Assembly: GCF_000341105.1 (NCBI RefSeq)
Contig: NZ_ANBB01000022.1
Span: 108,272 to 172,271, forward strand
Reading direction: 5' to 3'
Length of the DNA stretch: 64,000 nucleotides
From: Nocardiopsis potens DSM 45234
Lineage (GTDB): Bacteria; Actinomycetota; Actinomycetes; Streptosporangiales; Streptosporangiaceae
The notes beneath the pieces were generated by a model. The model was given only the letters and a program-made list of their open reading frames with translations, was not told where the DNA came from and ran no database searches. Shown here one piece after another: positions 1-8,040 of this stretch. The stretch's first letter is position 1; every line of letters starts with the position of its first letter. A program made the translations under genes and the position numbers.

Positions 1-1678
1 CCTCCACCCGCAGCCCGGAGAGCGGCCCCGCGGCCAGCTCCGCGGCGACGTCCAGCACGGCCAGCGGCGGCCGCCGGTCGGCCTGGGCCTCGGCGCCCTC
101 GTCGGGGGCGTCGGTGCGGTCCGGCCCCTCCTCCTCGGCCCCGGCGTCGCCGCCGATCCGCGGGCAGACCACGTAGGCCTGGCGGCCCTGGGCGACCTCC
201 TCCCGGATCCGCTCCCAGGCGCGGGCCAGGTAGTGCGGCTTCTCCCGGGCGGGCACCACGTGCGTGGAGATCGGCGCCCGGCCGCCGGGCAGCTGGGTGA
301 GCGAGACCACGTCCAGGTCGCCGTAGACGGTCATGGCCACGGTGCGCGGGATGGGGGTGGCGGTCATCACCAGCACGTGCGGGCGGCCCTCGGCGGCCTT
401 CTCGCGCAGGGCGTCGCGCTGCTCCACGCCGAACCGGTGCTGCTCGTCCACCACGACCAGGCCCAGGTCGGCGAAGGAGACGTGCTCCTGGAGCAGGGCG
501 TGCGTGCCGACCACGATCCCGGCCTGGCCGGAGGCGGCCTCCAGCAGCGCCTCGCGCCGGGCGGCGGCCCCCTGCGAGCCGGTGAGCAGCGCCACCCGGG
601 TGGCCTCCTCCGCGCCGCCGATCCGGCCCGCCTCGGCCAGCGGGCCCAGCATCTTCGTGATCGACCGGTGGTGCTGCTGGGCGAGGACCTCGGTGGGGGC
701 GAGCAGCACCGCCTGCCCGCCGGCGTCGACCACCTGCAGCATCGCGCGCAGCGCGACCAGGGTCTTGCCCGCCCCGACGTCGCCCTGGAGCAGGCGGTGC
801 ATGGGGTGGGCGGAGTCGAGGCCGGCCGCGACGGACTCGCCGACCTCGCGCTGGCCGTCGGTGAGCTCGAACGGGAGCCGGGCGTCGAAGGCGTCGAGCA
901 GGCCGCCGGAGCGGCGCGGCCGGGGGCGGGCCGGGACCTCCTCGGCCGCCCGGCGCCGCTGCGCCAGGGCCAGCTGGAGCACGAACGCCTCGTCCCACTT
1001 GAGCCGCTTGCGGGCCGGGCCGATCTCGGCCATGTCGTCGGGGCGGTGGATCTTCTCCAGCGCGGCGCCCAGGCCGATCAGGCGCTGCCGGTCGCGGACC
1101 TCGGCGGGCATCGGGTCGTCGATCCCGGGGTCGCCGCCGCGCGGGCCGAGCAGCGCGGCGATGCAGCGGGTGATGTCCATCGAGGACACGCCCTTGGTCG
1201 CGGGGTAGATCGGGATCGGGCGCTCGGCGAACTCCTGGGCGCGCCCCTCGCCGGTGCCGTCGTCGGGGAGCATCTCGTAGACCGGGTGGGCCAGCTGCTT
1301 CTTGCCCCGGTAGGTGGAGACCTTGCCGGCGAACATGCCGCGCCGCCCGGGGCGGAGTTCGCGCAGGTGGTAGCCGGTGTTGTGGAAGAAGGCCAGGGTG
1401 AGCCGGCCGGTTCCGTCGGTGATGGCCGCCTCCAGCAGGCTGCGCGGCCCGCGGCCGCCGCGCAGGTCCCGGCGGGTCGCGCTGAGCACCTCGGCGACCA
1501 CCGTCACCTGCTCCCCCTCGGCGAGCGAGGCCAGGTCGGTGAGCTCGCCGCGGGTGGCGTACCGGCGCGGGTAGTGGCGCAGGAGGTCGCCCGCGGTGTG
1601 CAGGTCCAACTCCGCGGCGAGCTTCTTCGCCGCCGTCCCGCCCTGCGTCGTGCGCAGCGGTTCGTCCTGAACGACCAC
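1..1678 (-). CDS. recG: ATP-dependent DNA helicase RecG, C-terminus cut by window start
   Basis: RecG remodels stalled replication forks and branches Holliday junctions. The minus-strand frame is open from a GTG at 1678 to the window edge, giving about 559 of the usual 690-740 residues; the C-terminal part lies outside. Reading it out gives an N-terminal wedge/OB region, then Walker A GDVGAGKT near residue 297, the DEQHRFGV form of the DExH box near residue 411, and motif [12 protein letters not shown], all diagnostic of RecG. The GTG is preceded by GGGAGGGG at good spacing. It is divergent from rpmB; in Streptomyces-type chromosomes a DAK-family gene normally sits between rpmB and recG, and none is present here. 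Very sure of identity; start fairly sure. Confidence 0.93.
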   Translation of the reverse strand, partial: MVVQDEPLRTTQGGTAAKKLAAELDLHTAGDLLRHYPRRYATRGELTDLASLAEGEQVTVVAEVLSATRRDLRGGRGPRSLLEAAITDGTGRLTLAFFHNTGYHLRELRPGRRGMFAGKVSTYRGKKQLAHPVYEMLPDDGTGEGRAQEFAERPIPIYPATKGVSSMDITRCIAALLGPRGGDPGIDDPMPAEVRDRQRLIGLGAALEKIHRPDDMAEIGPARKRLKWDEAFVLQLALAQRRRAAEEVPARPRPRRSGGLLDAFDARLPFELTDGQREVGESVAAGLDSAHPMHRLLQGDVGAGKTLVALRAMLQVVDAGGQAVLLAPTEVLAQQHHRSITKMLGPLAEAGRIGGAEEATRVALLTGSQGAAARREALLEAASGQAGIVVGTHALLQEHVSFADLGLVVVDEQHRFGVEQRDALREKAAEGRPHVLVMTATPIPRTVAMTVYGDLDVVSLTQLPGGRAPISTHVVPAREKPHYLARAWERIREEVAQGRQAYVVCPRIGGDAGAEEEGPDRTDAPDEGAEAQADRRPPLAVLDVAAELAAGPLSGLRVE

Positions 1679-2046
1679 CGGTTCCCCTCCCGGTCCCTGG
1701 GCGTTCCCGCGTTCGCGGACCGCCCGCGTGCCACGGCCTGTGCGGCCCCGCGGGTCCCACCGTAGGACCCCCCGCCGACTTCGCGCGACGCCCGCGGACC
1801 CGGGGCCGGGTTATACTCGTTCGAGCATTCCCGGCGGGGGAGGCACGCCGACGGCGCCCCTCCGGGGAACACGCGGACACCGACCGATCAGCGGCGACCG
1901 CTCCGTTTAGCGGACGCCCAGGTCATCGTGTACGCTTCCACGGTTGGCGCACCGCGCCGACCTGCCTTGATCATCAGACCTCTCTCGGGTCGACACAGCA
2001 ACGCGTGCCGAGCGCATGCGGGCCCGAGCGCTTGAATGGAGTTACC
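1679..2046. other. Divergent recG/rpmB intergenic region
   Basis: 368 bases with no convincing gene; the short frames here have no family resemblance. It must hold the promoters of both flanking genes. A TATACT hexamer at 1812-1817, unusually AT-rich for the context, could be a -10 element on the plus strand, but I see no good -35 at 17 bases. The rpmB ribosome binding site is TGGAGT just before 2047. Confidence 0.4.
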
Positions 2047-2232
2047 GTGGCTTCCGTCTGCGACGTCTGCGGCAAGGGCCCAGGGTTCGGTAACAGTGTC
2101 TCCCACTCGCACCGCCGCACCCGCCGCCGCTGGAACCCCAACATCCAGACCGTGCGCACCCAGCAGGGCGGTACGCCCAAGCGCCTGAAGGTGTGCACCT
2201 CCTGCATCAAGGCGGGCAAGGTCGACCACTGA
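2047..2232 (+). CDS. rpmB: 50S ribosomal protein L28 (zinc-binding, four-cysteine form)
   Basis: Ribosomal large-subunit protein L28, 61 residues from the GTG at 2047. The sequence starts with the typical [11 protein letters not shown] and carries the conserved basic [12 protein letters not shown] core. Two CxxC pairs (CDVC near residues 5-8 and CTSC near 48-51) make this the C+ zinc-ribbon form. In actinomycetes the cysteine-free paralogue is the one usually induced by zinc starvation through Zur; that is family knowledge, and no Zur box is seen here. An upstream ATG at 2005 is in frame but would add residues absent from the family. A strong terminator follows. Confidence 0.95.
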   Translation: MASVCDVCGKGPGFGNSVSHSHRRTRRRWNPNIQTVRTQQGGTPKRLKVCTSCIKAGKVDH

Positions 2233-2278
2233 TCCGGGAGCGGGCCGCACCGCCCGCCCACCGGGGCAGTACAGCAGA

Positions 2279-2313
2279 GCGCCGCACGGCCGGACACGGC
2301 CGCGCGGCGCTTT
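2279..2313 (+). terminator. Intrinsic terminator of rpmB
   Basis: A 14-base arm at 2279-2292 pairs with 2297-2310 around a GACA loop, with one mismatch, followed by TTTCGTCGTT. It lies 46 bases after the rpmB stop codon. Confidence 0.85.
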
Positions 2314-2355
2314 CGTCGTTCCCCGGAACCGGTGGTCTCGACGCTGCGGGGGCCG

Positions 2356-3084
2356 CTAGGAGCAGGGGGCGCCGTTCAGCGTGCAGCTGGTCGGCTCCTG
2401 GGCGGGGCCCTCGGCGGTGAAGTTCACCGTCACCGACTCGCCGGGGGCGATGCCGCCGGACCAGGAGGGCTGCCGGGCGACGACGCCGTCGGAGGTGGCC
2501 TCCCAATCGACGTCCCAGGCCGAGGTGACGGTGGCGTCGGAGAAGCCGAGCACCAGCTCCCAGCCGTCCATCGCGCCGTCGCCGGTGTTGGTGACGGTGA
2601 CCCGGCCGGTGAAGTTGGACTCCGAGGACTCGACCGTGGAGTAGCTGACCGCGCCGGCGCCGCCGGGCGCCTCCGCGCCGTCCTCCTCCTGGGCGGCCTG
2701 CGGGGACCGCTCCGGCTCCTCGGCGTCCTGCCCGGGCTCCTCGCCGGGCTGCTCCGCGCCGGTCTGCGAGGTGGTGTCGTCCCGCTCCCCGCCCGCGTCC
2801 GGGCTGGGCGCGGAGTCGAGCTCACCGCCGGGCGCGGGGCCGGCCCCGTGGTCGACCGGGGGTTCGCTGAACCGGAGGTAGATCTGGGTGGTGCTGTAGC
2901 CGAACAGCACCAGCCCGATCATCACCCCGGAGATGATCAGGACGCTGAGCAGCCGGGGCGGGCGGACCCGCTTGGGGACGGTGCTCTCCAGGACGTGGCC
3001 GACCGTCGCCAGGGGGCCGGAGTTCTCCGGCTCGGACCGGTGCGCGCCGCGCCGGCCCCGACCGGCTGCCTCTGACCGCCCCAT
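2356..3084 (-). CDS. Membrane-anchored protein with CBM2-like extracellular domain
   Basis: A 242-residue protein: short basic cytoplasmic N-terminus, one membrane helix about residues 45-64, a Pro/Glu/Gly-rich low-complexity linker (about 75-143), and a C-terminal domain (145-242) resembling carbohydrate-binding module family 2, with VTVTNTGD, DGWEL, TSAWD, PSWSGGIAPG and a terminal TLNG.PC pattern. Three of the usual tryptophan positions are visible (175, 190, 208), but the N-terminal Cys and first surface aromatic typical of family 2 are missing. It has no catalytic domain, so the fold may be reused as a surface or cell-wall adhesion module. Start ATG 3084 has GGAAGG upstream. Actual ligand unknown. 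Confidence 0.75.
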   Translation of the reverse strand: MGRSEAAGRGRRGAHRSEPENSGPLATVGHVLESTVPKRVRPPRLLSVLIISGVMIGLVLFGYSTTQIYLRFSEPPVDHGAGPAPGGELDSAPSPDAGGERDDTTSQTGAEQPGEEPGQDAEEPERSPQAAQEEDGAEAPGGAGAVSYSTVESSESNFTGRVTVTNTGDGAMDGWELVLGFSDATVTSAWDVDWEATSDGVVARQPSWSGGIAPGESVTVNFTAEGPAQEPTSCTLNGAPCS

Positions 3085-3354
3085 ACAACGCCTTCCGACC
3101 GTTTCCCGAGCCGCAGCGGAGGGCGCCCCGTCGGCGCCGTTCCCGTACCGCTCGGCCGCGCCTCGCTCCCCGGCCCGGAGGCCGGGGCGCCCTCTCGGCT
3201 CTGTTCCATGCCCGCCGGGCCCGCATGCCCTGTGGCCGCATCGGCGGCACGGGGCGACAGCTTAGCGTGATTTACCCCCTAAGCCCGACCCGGCTAACGC
3301 GCTCTGGAGAAGCCTGACGCATCGTTTGCCGTCCGCCCCGGGCACGGCGGCGCC

Positions 3355-4329
3355 TCAGCCGAAATGGTCCCATCCGGACCGGGCCGGCGGGCGGCCGTCC
3401 ACGGTGACGCCCCCGCCTTCCCGGACCTCGCCGATGACCGCCCAGCCCTCGGGGACCGCCTCCGGGGGGAAGGCCGCGGCCAGGGCGTGGTCCTCTCCCC
3501 CGGCCAGCATGTAGTCGGCGGCCTCCCGGCGGTGGCCGTATCCGGCCAGCAGCGCGGCGGCCTCGGCCAGCCCCGGAGGCGGGACGAGGGCCGCGCGGCG
3601 CAGGTCGACGGCGACCCCCGAGGCCGCGGCGATGTGCCCGAGGTCCTGCAGCAGCCCGTCGCTGACGTCGAGCATGGCGGTGGCGCCGGCCCGGGCCGCG
3701 CGCGGCCCCGCGCCGTAGGGCGGGGCGGGGCGGCGGTGCTCGTCCAGGGCGGCCCGGGCCCCGGCCTTCTCCACCGCCTCCTCCTCGGCGCCCGCGATGA
3801 GCAGCGCCATCCCGGCCGCGGACAGCCCGAGCGTCCCGGCGACCGCGACCGCGTCCCCCGGCCGGGCGCCCGCGCGGGTCACCGCCCGGCCCCCGTCCAG
3901 GGAGCCGAGCGCGGTGACGGAGACCGTGATCCGGTCGGAGCGCACGGTGTCCCCGCCGGCCACCGCGGCGCCGGCCGCCGCGCACTCGGCGCGCACCCCT
4001 TCGGCGAACCCGTCGGCCCAGTCGACCGGCAGGTCGGGGGGGACGGCCAGGCCGATGAGGAGCGCGGTGGGGCGGGCGCCCATCGCCTCGACGTCGGCGC
4101 AGTTCTGCGCGACCGCCTTGTGCCCGACGTCGCGCGCGGCCGACCAGTCCCGGCGGAAGTGGGCCCCCTCCACCAGGACGTCCATGGTCGCCACCACGCG
4201 CCGGTCGGGGGCGCCGACGACGGCGGCGTCGTCCCCGGGTCCGAGGATTACATCGTCCGTCTCGGGGAATCTGGCCGTCACGCGTGCGATCAGCCCGAAT
4301 TCGCCCAGGTCCCCAATCGTGCTCGCCAC
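3355..4329 (-). CDS. thiL: Thiamine-monophosphate kinase ThiL
   Basis: Phosphorylates thiamine monophosphate to the coenzyme thiamine diphosphate with ATP. 324 residues from GTG 4329; an upstream in-frame ATG at 4443 would add a 38-residue extension with no family match, so GTG followed by ASTIGDLGEFGLI is chosen. AIR-synthase-like fold with GPGDDAAV near the N-terminus (metal/ATP site), GGDTVRS, and DVSDGLLQDL in the second half. It is divergent from the AsnC-like gene, with 112 bases between. The adjacency thiL, AsnC-domain protein, DUF3515 and rpmB is a conserved actinobacterial neighbourhood. Confidence 0.95.
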   Translation of the reverse strand: MASTIGDLGEFGLIARVTARFPETDDVILGPGDDAAVVGAPDRRVVATMDVLVEGAHFRRDWSAARDVGHKAVAQNCADVEAMGARPTALLIGLAVPPDLPVDWADGFAEGVRAECAAAGAAVAGGDTVRSDRITVSVTALGSLDGGRAVTRAGARPGDAVAVAGTLGLSAAGMALLIAGAEEEAVEKAGARAALDEHRRPAPPYGAGPRAARAGATAMLDVSDGLLQDLGHIAAASGVAVDLRRAALVPPPGLAEAAALLAGYGHRREAADYMLAGGEDHALAAAFPPEAVPEGWAVIGEVREGGGVTVDGRPPARSGWDHFG

Positions 4330-4441
4330 GGGCAACAGGGTACGGTGTCGGCCTGGCGCACTGGTCTGGACCCGCGCGCGTTCCCCCGCCGGGCGGTACC
4401 GTGCCGCCGCGGCATCCGTAGTTCCCTGGGAGGGTTCCACC

Positions 4442-4675
4442 ATGGTGCAGGCCTATGTTCTCGTGCAGACCGACGCCGGGCTCGCCGGCGACCTGGTCGA
4501 CCGGATCCGCGGCATCGACGGCGTCACCCGGGCCGATGACGTGACGGGCCCCTACGATGTGATCGTGCACGCCGAGGCCGGCGACATCGACGAGCTGGGC
4601 CGCCTGGTGGTCGCCCGGATCCAGCGGCTGGACGGCATCGCGCGCACGCTGACCTGTCCGATCGTGCAGATCTGA
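4442..4675 (+). CDS. Stand-alone AsnC/Lrp ligand-binding (RAM) domain protein
   Basis: 77 residues that correspond to just the effector-binding/oligomerisation domain of Lrp/AsnC regulators (AYVLVQTDAG at the start, GPYDVIVHAEA in the middle), without any helix-turn-helix. Such small proteins form ring-like oligomers in other species and may bind amino acids or modulate full-length Lrp proteins; the role here is unknown. The ATG at 4442 has GGGAGGG eight bases upstream. The DUF3515 lipoprotein follows in the same direction 44 bases later. Confidence 0.85.
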   Translation: MVQAYVLVQTDAGLAGDLVDRIRGIDGVTRADDVTGPYDVIVHAEAGDIDELGRLVVARIQRLDGIARTLTCPIVQI

Positions 4676-4719
4676 GCCGGCCCGTGAGCCCCGGGCCGAG
4701 CCGAGGGGCTGGAGGACCG

Positions 4720-5184
4720 ATGAGACGACGCGCCGCCGCGGGGGCATCCGCGGCGACCCTGCTGCTCCTCGCCGGCTGCACCGCGGGCGCGGTCCAGGTC
4801 CCCCTCCCCTCCCCGGAGCCGGAGGCCGAGCGGCTCTGCGGCGCGCTCGCCGAGGGCCTTCCGGACGAGATCTTCGGCCAGCGGCAGGTCCCCACCGAGC
4901 CGGAGTCGGACCTGGTCGCGGCCTGGGGTGACCCGGCCATCGCGCTGCGCTGCGGGGTGGAGCGCCCGGAGGCCTACCGGCCCGACTCCCAGCTGACCGT
5001 GGTCAACGGCGTGGCCTGGCTGCCCGAGCCCGCGGACCGGCCGACCACCTACACCGCGCTGGGCCGCGAGGCCTACGTGGAGGTGACCGTGCCGCCGTCC
5101 TACTCGCCGCCGGCCGAGGCGCTGGTGGCGGTCGGCGACGCGATCGGCGAGGCGGTCCCGGCGCTGCCCGACGGGGAGCTCTGA
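4720..5184 (+). CDS. DUF3515 family lipoprotein
   Basis: A 154-residue secreted lipoprotein of unknown function. The N-terminus MRRRAAAG is followed by a hydrophobic stretch and a lipobox LLAGC, so the mature protein is lipid-anchored outside the membrane. The rest has paired Cys residues (RLCGAL and LRCGVE) typical of DUF3515 proteins, which in actinomycetes lie beside thiL. The ATG at 4720 with GGAGG four bases upstream is preferred to GTG 4684 because it starts directly at the signal peptide. Confidence 0.8.
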   Translation: MRRRAAAGASAATLLLLAGCTAGAVQVPLPSPEPEAERLCGALAEGLPDEIFGQRQVPTEPESDLVAAWGDPAIALRCGVERPEAYRPDSQLTVVNGVAWLPEPADRPTTYTALGREAYVEVTVPPSYSPPAEALVAVGDAIGEAVPALPDGEL

Positions 5185-5186
5185 GC

Positions 5187-5203
5187 CGGGCGGGCCCCGC
5201 CCG
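5187..5203 (+). terminator. Possible terminator after the DUF3515 gene
   Basis: CGGGCGGG and CCCGCCCG form an eight-base inverted repeat with a one-base centre directly after the stop codon. It is followed by GTGTTCCCCG and no clear U-tract, so termination is plausible, not certain. Confidence 0.4.
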
Positions 5204-5405
5204 CGTGTTCCCCGTCACCCCGGACCGGCCGGCGGCCGCGGCGCACCGCGCCCCGCCCTCCCGCCCCGCCTTCCCCTTTTCCCGTGTCCGCGCTGCTCGG
5301 AGCGGTCCGTGCCGGTTACGGAGGCGGCCCGGCGCCGGCCGCCGCGCTCCGGCTCCGCGCACCGCCCCGCTGTGATCTTCCACCCCGGGCTCGCTCTCCT
5401 ACACG

Positions 5406-5434
5406 CCGTAGCACTACAGTTTGTAGTACTACGG
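5406..5434. promoter_or_regulatory. 29-base dyad operator upstream of cydA
   Basis: Two 13-base arms, 5406-5418 and 5422-5434, are inverted repeats with a single mismatch around GTT; the core reads CTACAgttTGTAG. It ends 46 bases before the cydA start and is strikingly AT-rich for this region, so it probably overlaps the promoter. The TACA...TGTA core is reminiscent of BlaI/CopY-type operators. No Rex-type site (TGTGAA...TTCACA), the usual control of cyd genes in streptomycetes, is visible. Regulator identity is inference. Confidence 0.7.
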
Positions 5435-5480
5435 CTCGTCGACGCCGTGGCAGCACGAGATCCGGCAGCAGGAGAGGCGC

Positions 5481-6938
5481 ATGGAAGCACTGGACCTGGC
5501 GCGGTGGCAGTTCGGGATCACCACCGTCTACCACTTCCTGTTCGTACCGCTCACGATCGGCCTCTCGGTCATCGTCGCCGTGTTCCAGACGGCCTGGTAC
5601 CGGACGGGGAAGCACTCCTACCTCCAGGCCACCAAGTTCTTCGGGAAGCTCTTCCTGATCAACTTCGCCATGGGCGTGGTCACCGGGATCGTGCAGGAGT
5701 TCCAGTTCGGCATGAACTGGAGCGAGTACTCCCGCTTCGTCGGCGACGTGTTCGGTGCCCCGCTGGCGATGGAGGCGCTGCTCGCCTTCTTCCTGGAGTC
5801 CACCTTCATCGGGCTGTGGATCTTCGGCTGGGACCGGCTCTCCCGCCGGCTGCACCTGGCCTGCATCTGGATCGTGGCGATCGGGAGCAACCTGTCCGCC
5901 TACTTCATCCTCGCCGCCAACGCCTGGATGCGGCACCCGGTCGGCTTCGACGTCGACCCGGAGACCGGGCGCGCCCGGCTCACCGACATCTGGGCGGTGC
6001 TCTCCAACACCCAGGCCTGGTCCACCTACCTGCACGTGGTCTCGGCGTCGTTCATCACCGCCGGGCTGTTCGTGGTCGCGGTCAGCGCCTTCAAGCTCTG
6101 GCGCGCCCGGCACCACGGCGACACCGGGAACAAGGGCGTCGCCCCGTCCGCCGGCGAGGGCGAGCTGTTCCGCAAGGCCCTGCGCACCGGCATGGTCGTC
6201 ACGCTCATCGCCGGCGCGGTCGTCGTCCTCTCCGGCGACCACCAGGCCAAGCTCGCCGCGCGGTACGAGCCGATGAAGCTCGCCGCCGCCGAGGCGCACT
6301 GGGAGACCGAGGACGGCGCCGCGTTCTCCACCTTCGCCGTCGGCGACACCGAGGCCGGCGAGAACAGCATCGACCTCACCATCCCGCACGTGCTCAGCTT
6401 CCTGGCCACCGGGAAGATCGACGGCACGGTCGAGGGGATGAACGACCTCCAGGCGAAGTACGAGGAGCAGTACGCCGAGTACGGCGAGGTGGACTACATC
6501 CCCAACGTGTTCGTCATGTACTGGTCGTTCCGGCTGATGATCGGCCTGGGGCTGGCCGGCGTCGCGGTCTCGCTGCTGGGCCTGTGGCTGACCCGCGGCC
6601 GCCGGCTGCCGAAGAGCCGCTGGTTCTACTACGCCGCGATCGCCGCGCTGCCCGCCGCGCTGAGCGCCAACATCTTCGGCTGGGTCCTCACCGAGATGGG
6701 CCGGCAGCCGTGGACGGTCCACGGCGAGCTGCTCACCGCGCAGAGCGTCTCCCCCGGGGTGAGCCTGGGCCAGGTCGCCTTCTCGCTCACCGTGTTCACC
6801 CTGGTCTACGGGACGCTCGCGGTCATCGAGGCGGGCCTGCTGTGGCGCTACGTCAAGGCCGGCCCCACCCACGTCGTCCCCGACCTCGACGAGGACGGCT
6901 CCGGCGACGACGCCTCCGTCCCCGCCTTCGCCTACTGA
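5481..6938 (+). CDS. cydA: Cytochrome bd oxidase subunit I
   Basis: Subunit I of the high-affinity quinol:O2 oxidoreductase of the membrane; binds hemes b558, b595 and d. 485 residues with about nine membrane helices. Visible heme-ligand candidates are His18 (TTVYHFLF) and His185 (STYLHVVSA), and acidic residues Glu98 and Glu106 lie in MEALLAFFLEST, the proton-channel/heme region. GRQPW precedes a short Q-loop, as in Gram-positive enzymes. The ATG has AGGAG upstream. First gene of cydABDC; cydB follows after 13 bases. Confidence 0.97.
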   Translation: MEALDLARWQFGITTVYHFLFVPLTIGLSVIVAVFQTAWYRTGKHSYLQATKFFGKLFLINFAMGVVTGIVQEFQFGMNWSEYSRFVGDVFGAPLAMEALLAFFLESTFIGLWIFGWDRLSRRLHLACIWIVAIGSNLSAYFILAANAWMRHPVGFDVDPETGRARLTDIWAVLSNTQAWSTYLHVVSASFITAGLFVVAVSAFKLWRARHHGDTGNKGVAPSAGEGELFRKALRTGMVVTLIAGAVVVLSGDHQAKLAARYEPMKLAAAEAHWETEDGAAFSTFAVGDTEAGENSIDLTIPHVLSFLATGKIDGTVEGMNDLQAKYEEQYAEYGEVDYIPNVFVMYWSFRLMIGLGLAGVAVSLLGLWLTRGRRLPKSRWFYYAAIAALPAALSANIFGWVLTEMGRQPWTVHGELLTAQSVSPGVSLGQVAFSLTVFTLVYGTLAVIEAGLLWRYVKAGPTHVVPDLDEDGSGDDASVPAFAY

Positions 6939-6951
6939 GGAGACCGCAGCA

Positions 6952-8010
6952 ATGGATCTCGCGACCATCTGGTTCATCGCCATCGCGGTCCTGTGGACCG
7001 GCTACTTCATCCTGGAGGGGTTCGACTTCGGGGTCGGGATGCTGCTGCCCTTCATCGGGCGGAAGAACGTCGACCGCCGGGTGATGATCAACGCGATCGG
7101 CCCGGTCTGGGACGGCAACGAGGTGTGGGTGATCACCGCCGGCGGCGCCATGTTCGCCGCCTTCCCCGCCTGGTACGCCACCCTGTTCAGCGGCTTCTAC
7201 CTGCCACTGCTGCTCATCCTGCTGGCGCTGATCGCCCGCGGCGTCGCCTTCGAGTACCGGGCCAAGGTCGACACCGACCGCTGGCGCGCCGGCTGGGACA
7301 AGGCGATCTTCTGGGGCAGCGCGGTGCCCGCCTTCCTGTGGGGCGTCGCCTTCGCCAACATCGTCCGGGGCGTGCCGGTGGACGCCGACCAGATCCTCGC
7401 CGCCGGCCTGCTCCACCTGTTCAACCCCTACGCGCTGCTCGGCGGGGCCACCACGGTGTCGCTGTTCGCACTGCACGGCGCGGTGTTCCTCAGCCTCAAG
7501 ACCGGCGACCCGGTCCGCTCGGCGGCGCGCCGGGCCGCGGTGCGGATCTCCTTCGCGGCCCTGCCCGCCGGGGCCGCGTTCCTGCTCTGGACCCAGCTGG
7601 CCCACGGCAAGGCCTGGACCTGGCCGGTGGCGGCCATCGCCGCGGTCGCGCTGGCGCTGGGCGTGCTGCTGGCGCTGCGCGGCCGGGAAGGGCTCTCCTT
7701 CACCGCGACCGCGGTGGCCATCGGGGCCGCATCGGTGCTGCTGTTCGGGTCGCTCTTCCCGAACGTGCTGCCCTCCACCATCGACCCGGCGTACAGCCTG
7801 ACCGTGCAGAACGCGTCCTCGGCGCCGTACACCCTCACCGTGATGTCCTGGGTGGCCGTGGTCTTCCTCCCGCTGGTGCTGGGCTACCAGGCGTGGACCT
7901 ACTGGGTCTTCCGCAAGCGCGTGACCCGGGAGCAGATCGAGCCGGTCCCCGCTTATGGTGGCGGTGGGGGAACCGGGAGCGGCACCGCGCCGGCCGCCCC
8001 GACCGGCTGA
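6952..8010 (+). CDS. cydB: Cytochrome bd oxidase subunit II
   Basis: Partner of CydA in the quinol oxidase. 352 residues with eight or nine predicted helices; starts MDLATIWFIAIAVLWTGYF and has the conserved EGFDFGVGML and GPVWDGNEVW motifs. The C-terminal 30 residues are a Gly/Ala/Pro-rich tail. It sits 13 bases after cydA with GAGGAGA as ribosome binding site, so the two subunits are translated from the same message. Confidence 0.97.
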   Translation: MDLATIWFIAIAVLWTGYFILEGFDFGVGMLLPFIGRKNVDRRVMINAIGPVWDGNEVWVITAGGAMFAAFPAWYATLFSGFYLPLLLILLALIARGVAFEYRAKVDTDRWRAGWDKAIFWGSAVPAFLWGVAFANIVRGVPVDADQILAAGLLHLFNPYALLGGATTVSLFALHGAVFLSLKTGDPVRSAARRAAVRISFAALPAGAAFLLWTQLAHGKAWTWPVAAIAAVALALGVLLALRGREGLSFTATAVAIGAASVLLFGSLFPNVLPSTIDPAYSLTVQNASSAPYTLTVMSWVAVVFLPLVLGYQAWTYWVFRKRVTREQIEPVPAYGGGGGTGSGTAPAAPTG

Positions 8011-8040
8011 ACGCACCCGGGAATCAGGGAACGGAGCCCC

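Noticed and set aside
233..1765. 510-residue plus-strand open frame
   Set aside because: Lies opposite recG; its sequence is Gly/Arg/Ala/Val-rich without family motifs, while the minus strand reads a complete RecG helicase core.
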